From Desulfotignum sp. (GTDB lineage Bacteria > Desulfobacterota > Desulfobacteria > Desulfobacterales > Desulfobacteraceae), in NCBI GenBank assembly GCA_011390635.1, contig JAABSA010000022.1, positions 1 through 63,258 on the forward strand: 63,258 bases of DNA, given 5' to 3'. The position numbers and the translations under genes are program-made. Positions 53,764 through 62,195 of the stretch are shown piece after piece. The notes under the pieces were generated by a model. The model was not told the origin of the DNA. It did no database searches and saw only the letters and a program-made list of their open reading frames with translations. Position 1 is the stretch's first letter; each line of letters starts with the position of its first letter.

Positions 53764-54117
53764 TCAAAAACGGGCTTGTCCATAATCTTTCAATGCTGCG
53801 CAACTCATACCCCGGCCCCGCCGAAACCACTCCTTGCCATATCTTTCGATATGTTCTTTCAATTTTTCGTTATCAATTTTGTTATAGAGCAGCAGGTCTA
53901 CCCGTTGCGCCATGGGCAGAGCATCAATGGCAGCAGAGAGATGCGCCTGGTCGGTCAGCGTCAGCTTATCGCCATACAGGGCCAGATCAACGTCCGAGGT
54001 GGTGGTGTAGGTACGCATTGCACGGGATCCGAACAGGACCACCCGTTCCACTCTTTCATTGGCGGCAAGGATCTCAATAATCGCCTTTCGGTGTTTTTCC
54101 TTTAATCCGTCGGTCAT
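53764..54117 (-). CDS. mntA: MntA-type nucleotidyltransferase antitoxin
   Basis: A 117-residue minimal nucleotidyltransferase. The motif VVLFGSRAMRTYTTTSDVDL contains exactly the GSx10DxD pattern of MntA antitoxins, with the two catalytic aspartates. In HepT/MntA (type VII) systems the antitoxin polyadenylates a tyrosine of the toxin and so inactivates it. The start overlaps the end of hepT by four bases (ATGA), as in known pairs. It is intact and close to tRNA-Met, beside a fragment of a restriction-modification gene. Confidence 0.87.
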   Translation of the reverse strand: MTDGLKEKHRKAIIEILAANERVERVVLFGSRAMRTYTTTSDVDLALYGDKLTLTDQAHLSAAIDALPMAQRVDLLLYNKIDNEKLKEHIERYGKEWFRRGRGMSCAALKDYGQARF

Positions 54118-54527
54118 TGTGATCGTTTTTGCTCCAACGTCTGATAAATTCGGCGCAAAAGTGGAAAATAGCGCTCCCGGATCAGTTTTTCAGCCTCAAT
54201 CGCCTTTTTTTCCTGATAGGTATGGCTTAGGATATTGCGTTTTTCCAGGGCCTCCAGAAAGAGTTCACTGTCATCTTCGCTGATATATTCCTGCTCAAAA
54301 CTGGTTCGGATTGTTGCCCGTGGGCTTTTCACATCAAAACCTTCATAGAAAAGCAGATCTTTCAATGTTTTCCAGACAAGCTCAAAGGAAAATTCAAACA
54401 TCTGTATAAGTCCGGCGCGTTCAAGCTCATTCAAGCGTTCTTTGTTGCAGGCTTTTTCAAGCTGGTTCAAAGCCTTGCTGAAGTTCTCTAAACGCTGTTG
54501 CCAGCGGATCTCATCTGCATTGCTCAT
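54114..54527 (-). CDS. hepT: HepT-type HEPN toxin (HI0074 family)
   Basis: A 137-residue helical protein of the HEPN/nucleotidyltransferase substrate-binding family. The residues LEKRNILSHTYQEKKAIEAE contain the RNase motif RxxxxHxY (RNILSHTY): Arg, His and the Tyr that MntA modifies. The first half, QRLENFSKALNQLEKACNKE, is coiled-coil-like. HEPN toxins cleave RNA, often tRNA. I start at the ATG at 54527, which follows gggaggaaa; the extension to 54611 belongs to the neighbouring fragment. It is the first gene of the pair. Confidence 0.85.
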   Translation of the reverse strand: MSNADEIRWQQRLENFSKALNQLEKACNKERLNELERAGLIQMFEFSFELVWKTLKDLLFYEGFDVKSPRATIRTSFEQEYISEDDSELFLEALEKRNILSHTYQEKKAIEAEKLIRERYFPLLRRIYQTLEQKRSQ

Positions 54528-54774
54528 TTTTTCCTCCCGTGTTTTCGAGCACATATCCCAGTCCCGCCAGGTTCTCTTTAATCTGCTCCTCCAGCCGGGC
54601 ACTTTCGGCAAACTGTTCCGAGAGCCGGGCTGTTAATCGGGCCATCTTTTCAGTAAAAGGTTCACCGTCTTTTTCCTCTTCCACCGCCCCGACATAGCGG
54701 CCAGGGGTAAGGACATGGTCATGCCTGACGATCTCCGCCAGGGCATCGAGAGATTTCTGGTCCTTGTCCGGCAT
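54511..54774 (-). pseudogene. C-terminal fragment of a type I DNA methyltransferase (HsdM)
   Basis: 87 codons match the extreme C-terminus of HsdM: DALAEIVRHDHVLTPGRYVG, then EPFTEKMARLTARLSEQFAE, then a closing IKENLAGLGYVLEN. Intact HsdM is about 480-800 residues, so nearly all of the gene, including the NPPY methylase motif, is gone. Its end overlaps the hepT start by 17 bases, and the preserved reading frame up to the stop suggests that it was once followed directly by hepT. Deletion is the likely cause. Confidence 0.75.
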
Positions 54775-55033
54775 TAGTCTTCTACCCTCTTGGTTATTGG
54801 TCGGCTGTTTGCAAGCAATCGGTAGTAATCGTTCTTAGCAGTTGCAAGTGGAATCGGTCAAGGTTTTTATGACTGTTGAAGTGGGTTGCAAACCGTTTGC
54901 CTTGAGATAATACCCGGAAAGTTTTTGAAGAATGGAGTTCGGCCACCATTTTGTACCAGAAATTTGTACCAAAACTCCTTTTGGTGACCCCCGGAAACAC
55001 AAAACCCCCGATTAACGGGGGCATTGTAATATC
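54775..55033. other. Gap between tRNA-Met and the HsdM fragment
   Basis: It contains a tRNA terminator (55005-55021) and then about 220 bases without a gene. On the minus strand it reads as the region directly downstream of the tRNA, where an integrating element would lie. No integrase remnant or duplicated tRNA 3' end is found here. Confidence 0.4.
55005..55021 (-). terminator. Terminator of tRNA-Met
   Basis: CCCCCG and CGGGGG pair around a five-base loop, just downstream of tRNA-Met on the minus strand, followed by TTTTGTGTTT, the pattern of an intrinsic terminator. Confidence 0.75.
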
Positions 55034-55110
55034 TGGTAGCGACGCAGGGACTTGAACCCCGGACTCTGCGGATATGAGCCGCATGCTCTGACCAGCTGAG
55101 CTACGTCGCC
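55034..55110 (-). tRNA. tRNA-Met (anticodon CAT), elongator type
   Basis: The minus strand reads GGCGACGTAGCTCAGCTGGT at the 5' end and finishes with the acceptor complement and ACCA. The anticodon stem TGCGG/CCGCA holds the loop CTCATAT, giving CAT. The T-arm is GGGGTTCAAGTCCCT. The acceptor pair 1-72 is G-U, then all pair. The D-arm resembles elongator tRNA-Met; a lysidine-modified tRNA-Ile is possible, as the anticodon alone cannot separate them. Confidence 0.95.
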
Positions 55111-55161
55111 AAAAAACCCAAAAATCATAACACAATATTATGTGCTATGTCAAACATAATT

Positions 55162-56739
55162 TTAATTTTCTGCTTTTTCAAATCCCAAAACCTCCACCGT
55201 AAAATTCTGCAGATTTTTGGGCAGATCAGAAAACACCAGCATGAAAGGAACAGTATTTCCGGGACCGGCTGTGACATTTGCGGCACCAGTATCCGGGGGA
55301 TTTTTCAGCCTGGCGATGATATCGGCAACGTTGCCTGTTTTCAGTACCTCTTCAGATACGATAGTGCCACAATAGGCGGTTTGGGTCATGGCCGCAATTT
55401 TTTCCTTCTGAAACAGTGTTCCCTGGACCTGAATACGGGTGTAGGGAATCTGGGACGGATTTTCAATGTTGCCGGTGATGATAAACAGTTCACCTGCCGC
55501 ATCATTGGTTACAAAACGGCCGTTCACCGTTTTTTGATCCGGGATCGGGTCAGGTGCCGGCATCGGCTCGGGCGTTTTTTGGGGCAGATACTGCTGGATA
55601 AAAGGAATCTTGATCTCCGACAGAAACGGAATTTTATACCCCAGGCTGGTGGCGGCAACATAGCCTCCGGCTGTCAATAAAAAGATCAAAAGCAATACAA
55701 GGACCGGAGCGCTCAGGCTGGAACGGGTTTTTTTCCTGGTTTTTCTTGCAGGTTTTCCCATCTCGGCTTCCGTATCCAATGGCTGGATCAAGGGCGCCCG
55801 GGCCGGTCTCTGGGGTGGCGGCTTTTCAGAAGGATGTTCGTGTTCATCCTTGTCCGATATTTCCATGTCTTTGTCATCAGGATCTTCTTTGTCATACACC
55901 CTTACGTCAAAGTCATCCCCTGGACCAAAGTCTTGTTCATCCGGGGTGTCCTCTTTGCTGGTATCGTCATCTGAACCCTCTTCCGGTTCTGTTTCCTGAT
56001 CCAGCACTTCATCATAGGCTGAAAAATTTTTTTCCAGCTCAAAATCCAGGTCCCGGGATTCCAGGTCTTCTTCGGGCTCTTTTTCCTGGTCCATATCCAT
56101 GGATATATGTTCCGTGGATTCCATGTCCTGGTCAGATATCCCGGTTTGCCCGGCATCTGTTTTTTCCTGGCCGGGTTCGGAGATCAGGTCATCAAATGCA
56201 ATCCCGTCCAGTTCTTCTGCATCTTCCAACCCATCAGCATGGGGATCCTGCACCATTTTCATATCTTCCAGCGGTTCTGCATCTTCTATGGGTTCCAGGT
56301 CCCGGGAGTCAAATTCTATCTCTGCTTCATCAAACTCCAGGGGGGATTCCTGGGTCTCTTCTTCTGTTTCAAAGGAAAGATCTGCATCCAGGTCAAAATC
56401 ATCGTCATTATCTTCAAAACTGATTTCAATATCTGCCTGTTTTGCATCCATAGACAGGTCATCACCAAAGTCGGTATCATCAAAATCCAGGGTGCCGGAT
56501 TCCAGATCGCCTGATGCCATGCCGTGTGGTTCAAGATGGGTTTTTGCAGCAGTATCCAGGTGGCTGTCTGCGGATTCAGTCATGCTTTCCAGATCCAGGC
56601 TGAAATCGTCATCAGGAACAGGCGGGAACGCTGTGAACACATGTTTACACAGGCTGCAACGAACTTTGGAGCCTTCGGCCCTTAATAAGGATTCATCAAG
56701 TCGGAAGCTTGTTGAGCACTCGTCACAGGTGATAATCAT
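55162..56739 (-). CDS. Zinc-ribbon, acidic-linker, DUF3426 membrane protein
   Basis: A 525-residue protein. An N-terminal MJ0042-type zinc ribbon (MIITCDECSTSFRLDESLLR, VRCSLCKHVFTAFPP) is followed by about 270 residues very rich in Asp and Glu (DFDDTDFGDDLSMDAKQADI; similar stretches throughout). One membrane helix (SSLSAPVLVLLLIFLLTAGG) and a C-terminal DUF3426 domain (FVTNDAAGELFIITGNIENP, TRIQVQGTLFQKEKIAAMTQ) follow. The zinc ribbon is thus cytoplasmic and DUF3426 outside the membrane. The role is unknown. It is the last gene of the mnmG operon, 11 bases after hpt. Confidence 0.87.
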   Translation of the reverse strand: MIITCDECSTSFRLDESLLRAEGSKVRCSLCKHVFTAFPPVPDDDFSLDLESMTESADSHLDTAAKTHLEPHGMASGDLESGTLDFDDTDFGDDLSMDAKQADIEISFEDNDDDFDLDADLSFETEEETQESPLEFDEAEIEFDSRDLEPIEDAEPLEDMKMVQDPHADGLEDAEELDGIAFDDLISEPGQEKTDAGQTGISDQDMESTEHISMDMDQEKEPEEDLESRDLDFELEKNFSAYDEVLDQETEPEEGSDDDTSKEDTPDEQDFGPGDDFDVRVYDKEDPDDKDMEISDKDEHEHPSEKPPPQRPARAPLIQPLDTEAEMGKPARKTRKKTRSSLSAPVLVLLLIFLLTAGGYVAATSLGYKIPFLSEIKIPFIQQYLPQKTPEPMPAPDPIPDQKTVNGRFVTNDAAGELFIITGNIENPSQIPYTRIQVQGTLFQKEKIAAMTQTAYCGTIVSEEVLKTGNVADIIARLKNPPDTGAANVTAGPGNTVPFMLVFSDLPKNLQNFTVEVLGFEKAEN

Positions 56740-56750
56740 GGTGCATCCCC

Positions 56751-57266
56751 CTATATTTTCAGATCATAGATTGCAGGCATATTTCTATATTTTTCATTAT
56801 AATCAAGTCCATAACCGACAATAAACCCTTTTTCAAGTGAAAAACAGGCATACCGCACATCTATTTTGCTTTTTCTGCGTTCATGCTTGTCAATAAGGGT
56901 GCAGATATTCACAGACCTGGGGTTAAGCAGGGCAACAAATTCAATGATTTTACACAGGGTGCTGCCGGTGTCGACAATATCTTCCACAAGAAGGATATCC
57001 CGGTTTTTAAATTCCAGATCAGGCTGTTTTGTGAACACAATCTGTCCGGTGGAAGAGGTGCCTTCATAGGAAGATGCCCCGATAAAATCGATGTCATGTT
57101 CTATGCTGATCTGCCGGGAAAGATCAGCCATAAAAATAAAGGCACCTTTTAAAATTCCCACCAGAATAAGGTCTTTTCCCTTGTAGTCCATGGTGATCTG
57201 TTTTCCGATTTCCCGGGTCCGTTCGGCAATTCTCTGCTGGGAAATCAGGGGAATAAAGTCAGGCAT
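56751..57266 (-). CDS. hpt: Hypoxanthine phosphoribosyltransferase
   Basis: A 171-residue purine salvage enzyme. The PRPP-binding loop is ILLVEDIVDTGSTLCKIIEF; other conserved segments are LILVGILKGAFIFMADLSRQ and VGYGLDYNEKYRNMPAIYDL (the C-terminal ending). It forms IMP (and probably GMP) from free bases. It lies 6 bases after dnaJ-like and 11 before the DUF3426 gene, all on the minus strand. Confidence 0.93.
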   Translation of the reverse strand: MPDFIPLISQQRIAERTREIGKQITMDYKGKDLILVGILKGAFIFMADLSRQISIEHDIDFIGASSYEGTSSTGQIVFTKQPDLEFKNRDILLVEDIVDTGSTLCKIIEFVALLNPRSVNICTLIDKHERRKSKIDVRYACFSLEKGFIVGYGLDYNEKYRNMPAIYDLKI

Positions 57267-57272
57267 GGTACG

Positions 57273-58220
57273 CTACAATCCTGTGGTTTTCAGTTCCTGT
57301 ATCAGTTTTTTTTGCTTGTCTGTCAGTTTTTTGGGCATCTCTATATTAATCACAACAAACAGATCTCCGCAACCATTTCCTTTCATATGGGGAATGCCAT
57401 GGTCCGGAAGCCGCATTCTGGCTTTGTGGCTGGTGCCTGCAGGAAGGGTGAGATTCATGGTTTTTCCCGACGGCGTCAGGATTTCCAGCTTGTCTCCTAA
57501 AAGGGCCTGGGTCAGTGTAACGGTTTTGTGTAAAAACACATCGTTTCCGTCAATGGTGAAATCGCCCGATGGCACCGGACTGGATTTTATGTACAGGTTT
57601 CCGGCAGGTCCGCCATTGGGTGAAACTTCCCCTTTTCCGGGCAGCCGGATTTTCTTTCCCTTTGTCAATCCTTTGGGAATCGTCACCTCAATGGCATTGG
57701 CAGTCCCTCCCTGGCTGATGGTAATGGTTTTTTTGGTGCCGTGGATCAGTTCTTCCAGGGTCAGGGGGATTTCATACTCAATGTCCTTTCCCGACGTCCT
57801 GGGACGTGGCTGCTGCTGGCCGAATCCACCGCCCGCGTTCTGGAAAAAAGGATTTCCCCCGGAAAAACTGGTCCTTCCTCTTGGCCCTGCCTGTCCAAAG
57901 GATGCGGAAAACCCTCCCCTGCCGCCGCCAAAACCAAATTCTTTGAGGATATCTCCCAGATCGAAGTTCTTGAAAATGTCCTCCTGGGAATACCGCTGCT
58001 GAAAATCAGCAGACCCATAGGTATCATACTGCTTGCGTTTTTCAGGATCACTGAGAACGGCATAGGCTTCGCTGATTTTTTTGAATTTGTCTTCCAGGGC
58101 TTTGTCACCCTTGTTTTTATCAGGATGATACTTCATGGCAAGTTTGCGGTAGGCTTTCTTGATTTCCCCTGCACTTGCTGTTTTATCGATGCCCAGAATT
58201 TTGTAATAATCATCGGCCAT
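57273..58220 (-). CDS. DnaJ/CbpA-type co-chaperone
   Basis: A 315-residue J-protein. The J-domain (residues 1-70) has [20 protein letters not shown] with the HPD motif. A Gly/Phe-rich linker ([39 protein letters not shown]) follows, then two C-terminal substrate-binding domains ([40 protein letters not shown]). There is no zinc finger, so it is CbpA-like. The start is the ATG at 58220, after gagggaaaaa. It lies between mnmG and hpt in the same operon. Confidence 0.93.
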   Translation of the reverse strand: MADDYYKILGIDKTASAGEIKKAYRKLAMKYHPDKNKGDKALEDKFKKISEAYAVLSDPEKRKQYDTYGSADFQQRYSQEDIFKNFDLGDILKEFGFGGGRGGFSASFGQAGPRGRTSFSGGNPFFQNAGGGFGQQQPRPRTSGKDIEYEIPLTLEELIHGTKKTITISQGGTANAIEVTIPKGLTKGKKIRLPGKGEVSPNGGPAGNLYIKSSPVPSGDFTIDGNDVFLHKTVTLTQALLGDKLEILTPSGKTMNLTLPAGTSHKARMRLPDHGIPHMKGNGCGDLFVVINIEMPKKLTDKQKKLIQELKTTGL

Positions 58221-58295
58221 TTTTTCCCTCGCACGTCTAACGGTCATTATTTCATATTGTTTTTACGCTACATGATAAGTGCCAACCGGTGCAAG

Positions 58296-60179
58296 TCAAG
58301 CTGATTTATGCTTATCATATGCAGCAATAGCAACCATGAGCACTGAAATGGCGGCAGGCGTCATGCCATCGGTTCTGGATGCCTGGCCCAGGGATTTGGG
58401 TTGAATCTTTTCAAGTTTTTCTTTTATCTCATTGGACAGGCCGTGGGCGCGGGCATAATCAAAATGATCGGGAATTTTGATACGTTCCAGATCCTTGAAC
58501 TTTTTGATTTCATTGAGCTGGCGGGTAATATACCCATCATATTTGATCTCAATTTCAACCTGGGTTGCCGCCCGAATAGAAACCGGCTCCAGTGGCGGTG
58601 AAATGGTTGTTAATTGCCGGTAGCTGAGTTCTGCCCGTTTCAGCAGCTGCGCAAGCTTGACACCGGTGGTGATGGGGTTGCTGCCCAAAGATGCCAGCAG
58701 CTGGTTGGTGGTTTCATCCGGTTTTACCACAGCCTGTTTGACACGCCTGATTTCCCGGCTGGTCTGGTCTGCAATTTCCCGGGACAACTTCAGACGTTCT
58801 GTATCGATGAGGTCGTATGCATGGGCGGTCTCAGCCAGCCGCAGGTCTGCATTGTCTTCTCTGAGCAGAAGCCGGTATTCCGCCCTGGAGGTGAACATGC
58901 GGTAGGGTTCTGTGGTGCCCCGGGTGACAAGGTCATCCACCATGACCCCCAGGTAGGCCTGGGATCTGTCCAGGATAAGGGCCGGCCGTTTCTGGATTTT
59001 GCAGGCGGCATTTACCCCTGCCAGCAGACCCTGGGCCCCGGCTTCTTCATATCCGGAGGTACCGTTGATCTGGCCGGCCAGAAAAAGACCGGTGATGCGT
59101 TTGGTTTCCAGAGCAGGGGTCAGCTCCAGGGGATTCACATAATCATATTCAATGGCATAGGCCGGCCGCATGATCTTCGCCTGTTCCAGACCTTTCACCG
59201 ACCGGACCACCTGGTACTGGATGTCCAGGGGCAAACTGTTTCCCAGGCCTGATGCATAGATTTCTTTGGTATGTATCCCTTCATATTCCAAAATGATGTG
59301 GTGGCTGTTTCTGTCTGCAAATTTGACGATTTTATCTTCAAAAGAGGGGCAGTACCGGGCAGACTGCCCTTTGATATGCCCGCCGTACAATGCCGAGTAT
59401 TGCAAATTTTTTCTGACAATGTCATGGGTGGCAGCGTTGGTTTCTCCCATGAAACTGGGCAGCATGGGGGTGGTAATTTTTTTGGTACGGAATGAAAAGA
59501 ATGTGGGATCGGGGTCTGATTCATGGCGCCGGAAACTGTTGAAATCAATGCTGTCGGCGTGCAGCCGCGGCGGGGTTCCGGTTTTCATTCTTCCCATGTC
59601 AAAGCCCAGGTCAGCCAGGCTCTCTCCCAAATGAATGGATGCAAATTCTCCGGCTCTGCCCGCATCTGTTTTTGTGGCCCCGATGTGAACCCTGCCCCGT
59701 AAAAAAGTGCCGGTTGTGATGACTACGCACCCGGCCTGATAGGCAAATCCGGTCATGTCCACGATGCCTTTGACGCAGCCATTTTCAACGATCAGATCCC
59801 GGACCATGGCCTGTTTCAAATCCAGGTTGGGGCTGGTTTCCAGGACCGTTTTCATGTGACGGGAATACATGTTTTTGTCGTTCTGGGTCCGGGTGGAATG
59901 TACTGCCGGCCCTTTTCTGGTATTCAGGGTCCGGTACTGGATGGCGGAGGCATCTGTGGCAACAGCCATCTGGCCGCCCAGCGCATCAATTTCCTTGACC
60001 AGCTGGCCTTTGGCCATCCCTCCGATGGACGGGCTGCAGGGCATGGCTGCGATCTTGTCCATGTCAATGGTCAAAAGCAGGGTGCTGCACCCCATGCGGG
60101 CCGCAGCAAGGGCTGCTTCACATCCGGCATGACCGGCACCCACCACCAGGACATCATATGTATTCAGTGCACTATTCAT
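58296..60179 (-). CDS. mnmG: tRNA uridine 5-carboxymethylaminomethyl modification enzyme MnmG (GidA)
   Basis: A 627-residue FAD-binding enzyme. The N-terminal dinucleotide fold is LVVGAGHAGCEAALAAARMG; IGGMAKGQLVKEIDALGGQM and NGTSGYEEAGAQGLLAGVNA are family signatures. The cysteine in PSFEDK region (ARYCPSFEDK) and the C-terminal helical domain are present. With MnmE it modifies U34 of several tRNAs. Its length is typical (620-640). It heads a four-gene operon. Confidence 0.96.
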   Translation of the reverse strand: MNSALNTYDVLVVGAGHAGCEAALAAARMGCSTLLLTIDMDKIAAMPCSPSIGGMAKGQLVKEIDALGGQMAVATDASAIQYRTLNTRKGPAVHSTRTQNDKNMYSRHMKTVLETSPNLDLKQAMVRDLIVENGCVKGIVDMTGFAYQAGCVVITTGTFLRGRVHIGATKTDAGRAGEFASIHLGESLADLGFDMGRMKTGTPPRLHADSIDFNSFRRHESDPDPTFFSFRTKKITTPMLPSFMGETNAATHDIVRKNLQYSALYGGHIKGQSARYCPSFEDKIVKFADRNSHHIILEYEGIHTKEIYASGLGNSLPLDIQYQVVRSVKGLEQAKIMRPAYAIEYDYVNPLELTPALETKRITGLFLAGQINGTSGYEEAGAQGLLAGVNAACKIQKRPALILDRSQAYLGVMVDDLVTRGTTEPYRMFTSRAEYRLLLREDNADLRLAETAHAYDLIDTERLKLSREIADQTSREIRRVKQAVVKPDETTNQLLASLGSNPITTGVKLAQLLKRAELSYRQLTTISPPLEPVSIRAATQVEIEIKYDGYITRQLNEIKKFKDLERIKIPDHFDYARAHGLSNEIKEKLEKIQPKSLGQASRTDGMTPAAISVLMVAIAAYDKHKSA

Positions 60180-60587
60180 AACCGTTCATAATATGAACAA
60201 TATGGAATAAAATCAATAGAAATTTCGCAGGGCCGCAGGATGTAACCAGATGCTGTCCGGTTGAACGATAAATCCGGGTGAAGGTCCGCCCCTGGCGGTG
60301 TCCTGTGCCCGGCCCGAGATCCTTCGTGGGCCTGTTGGTATGACAGTGATGAAATCCGGCTGGACGCTTTTGGTTTGAAAGCCTTTCCGGCAGATGGTAC
60401 CAGGGCCCCCTTCGGCTCTGACGGTCCGGTCACAGGACACCGCCAGGGGCTCCGTCATCTACATTGTTTGCATTACTGCAGTATGGTATCAGGGGGCAGG
60501 GACTTGAGTCCACAGGGGGGTTCAGGACTGACAGGAAAATGTACTTGCAATGGCCCTGATGGGGACGGTTTTTGGAGCTGACAAAAC
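60180..60587. other. Gap between mnmG and the MFS gene
   Basis: About 408 bases. Near the mnmG start is the palindrome GTTCATAATATGAAC (60184-60198). The rest has a higher GC content and no recognisable gene. No tRNA or terminator is clear. Confidence 0.5.
60184..60198 (-). promoter_or_regulatory. Perfect 15-base palindrome upstream of mnmG
   Basis: GTTCATA-A-TATGAAC lies five bases upstream of the mnmG start codon, too close to be a promoter -10 for that gene. It could be an operator or part of the 5' leader. Confidence 0.35.
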
Positions 60588-61934
60588 TCATTGATGTTTC
60601 AAAGGCTTTAGCCGGATTGTGCAGATGAGCAGAAGGCATATGATCCCTGCCGTGAAAAAAGCCGGGAACCAGAAAAACGTATCCATGAAAACCTGATTTT
60701 CCACGACGTCGGAAGCCAGGGTATCTTTGTCTTCCAACCCTTTTTTTCCCAGTTTGAGGACCAGGGCGTAGAGTATCCCCAGCACCCCGTAGGAGATGTT
60801 GTAGGACAGGCCCTTGAAACTCAATACCGTGGCCCGCTGCCGGGAGTCAGCCTCCCTGTTTACATAGAAACTGACAAAAAATCCCGTGAAATACATGGCA
60901 GAAAAAGTGAGCAGGGCCGGCACCAGACCAATCCAGGGCCAGAAAAAATTCATGGACACAAGCCCTGAACCTGCCAGGATTGCCGTCACAAAAAGTGCCT
61001 GGACAGGTGACCGGTTTTCAGCAATCTGCCGGGCTATCTTCGGTATTATCATGCCCAGCAGGGCAACGCCTGAACCCATGAGGCCGAAAATGGATTCCGG
61101 GATCTCAATCATCCGGTAATACTGACTGGACAGGGTGATGACCATGCGGATGACCCCATCGAACAGCATGCCGAAAAGCATCACTGCAAAAACAAACGGG
61201 GTCTGCACAATCCAGGCACCGGCCTTGAAAGTCATGGCCAGGGTCTGCTTCAGGTGCCCGGTTTCTTTGTCTGCAGGACTGTCCTCAATTTCCGTCATTT
61301 TCAGGGTACTGATGAATGCCAGCAGGGCCAATACAAAGGTCAGGTAAAGGGGAAAGCGCATGGTGATATCCTGGGTAAGGACCATGCCGAGCCCAAAAAA
61401 ATCGGCCACCTGTCCCATCAGCCGGGGATCATATACGGCAGCCCCGGTTGTCATGGCTACCACAAACCCCAGGGCCTGATACCGCATGAGCAGTTCCAGA
61501 ACCCGGCCCCACTGGTCTGCCATCCCCGCCTGTGTCAGACTGTCATAGGCCAGGGCTTCATCCGCACCGCTGGCGGCCGCCTCGGCCAGACCGCTTAGCA
61601 CCCGGTTCACCAGAAACACGGCAAATATAACCACCGGATCAATTCTGGGCATGAAACTGATAATACCAATTTCAAAGATCATCACCCCTGCAGCAAAATT
61701 AAGCAGCCGTTTTCTTCCGATGATATCGGCAAATGCCCCGGAAGGAACCTCTGCCAGGACAATGGTGGCAGCCCATACCGCATTGAGAACGGAAAACTGG
61801 GCCACGGTCAGGCCAAAATCCAGAAACAAAATGGTGAAGACCGGATAATAGAACCTGGAATTAAAAAAAATCCGGAACGCTATAAACCAGCGGATATTGG
61901 GGACACTGAAAGGTGTCTGCAGATCGGGTGTCAT
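60588..61934 (-). CDS. Major facilitator superfamily transporter
   Basis: A 448-residue membrane protein with about twelve helices, of the MFS_1 type. The loop 2-3 motif reads GAFADIIGRKRLLNFAAGVM, and TM4 NRVLSGLAEAAASGADEALA. The second half, after a hydrophilic loop (SPADKETGHLKQTLAMTFKA), includes FFVSFYVNREADSRQRATVL. Substrate unknown. The ATG has aaaggaaaatc upstream. It is transcribed alone, towards mnmG. Confidence 0.88.
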   Translation of the reverse strand: MTPDLQTPFSVPNIRWFIAFRIFFNSRFYYPVFTILFLDFGLTVAQFSVLNAVWAATIVLAEVPSGAFADIIGRKRLLNFAAGVMIFEIGIISFMPRIDPVVIFAVFLVNRVLSGLAEAAASGADEALAYDSLTQAGMADQWGRVLELLMRYQALGFVVAMTTGAAVYDPRLMGQVADFFGLGMVLTQDITMRFPLYLTFVLALLAFISTLKMTEIEDSPADKETGHLKQTLAMTFKAGAWIVQTPFVFAVMLFGMLFDGVIRMVITLSSQYYRMIEIPESIFGLMGSGVALLGMIIPKIARQIAENRSPVQALFVTAILAGSGLVSMNFFWPWIGLVPALLTFSAMYFTGFFVSFYVNREADSRQRATVLSFKGLSYNISYGVLGILYALVLKLGKKGLEDKDTLASDVVENQVFMDTFFWFPAFFTAGIICLLLICTIRLKPLKHQ

Positions 61935-62094
61935 GATTTTCCTTTCATACCATCATATTTCATCCATGCATATTGTTTCACGCTTGTTCTTTATCACACT
62001 ATCGGCTTCACGTCATGGGATCAGGGTTGACCATCAAAGAAATCACATGTAGATTTGATCCCGGGTATAATGACATAGTGACAATTTCCCTTCC

Positions 62095-62139
62095 AGGTAA
62101 CTCATGTGAGTTTCTGGTCGGTTTGGTGCCGGGCATTGC
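62095..62139 (+). repeat. Dispersed repeat, copy B
   Basis: The plus strand aggtaactcatgtgag, then tttctggtcggtttggtgcc, then gggcattg matches the minus strand of 9331-9374 with about six mismatches. Just after it gccggg-cattg-ccccggc can form a hairpin. It lies in the 5' region of apbE. Confidence 0.6.
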
Positions 62140-62195
62140 CCCGGCATGTGCACTATAAAACAACACGACAATCTTTACAAACCTACGAGGTACCC

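Noticed and set aside
54794-55135. Minus-strand ORF across tRNA-Met
   Set aside because: It reads through the tRNA and its terminator; no start context or family.
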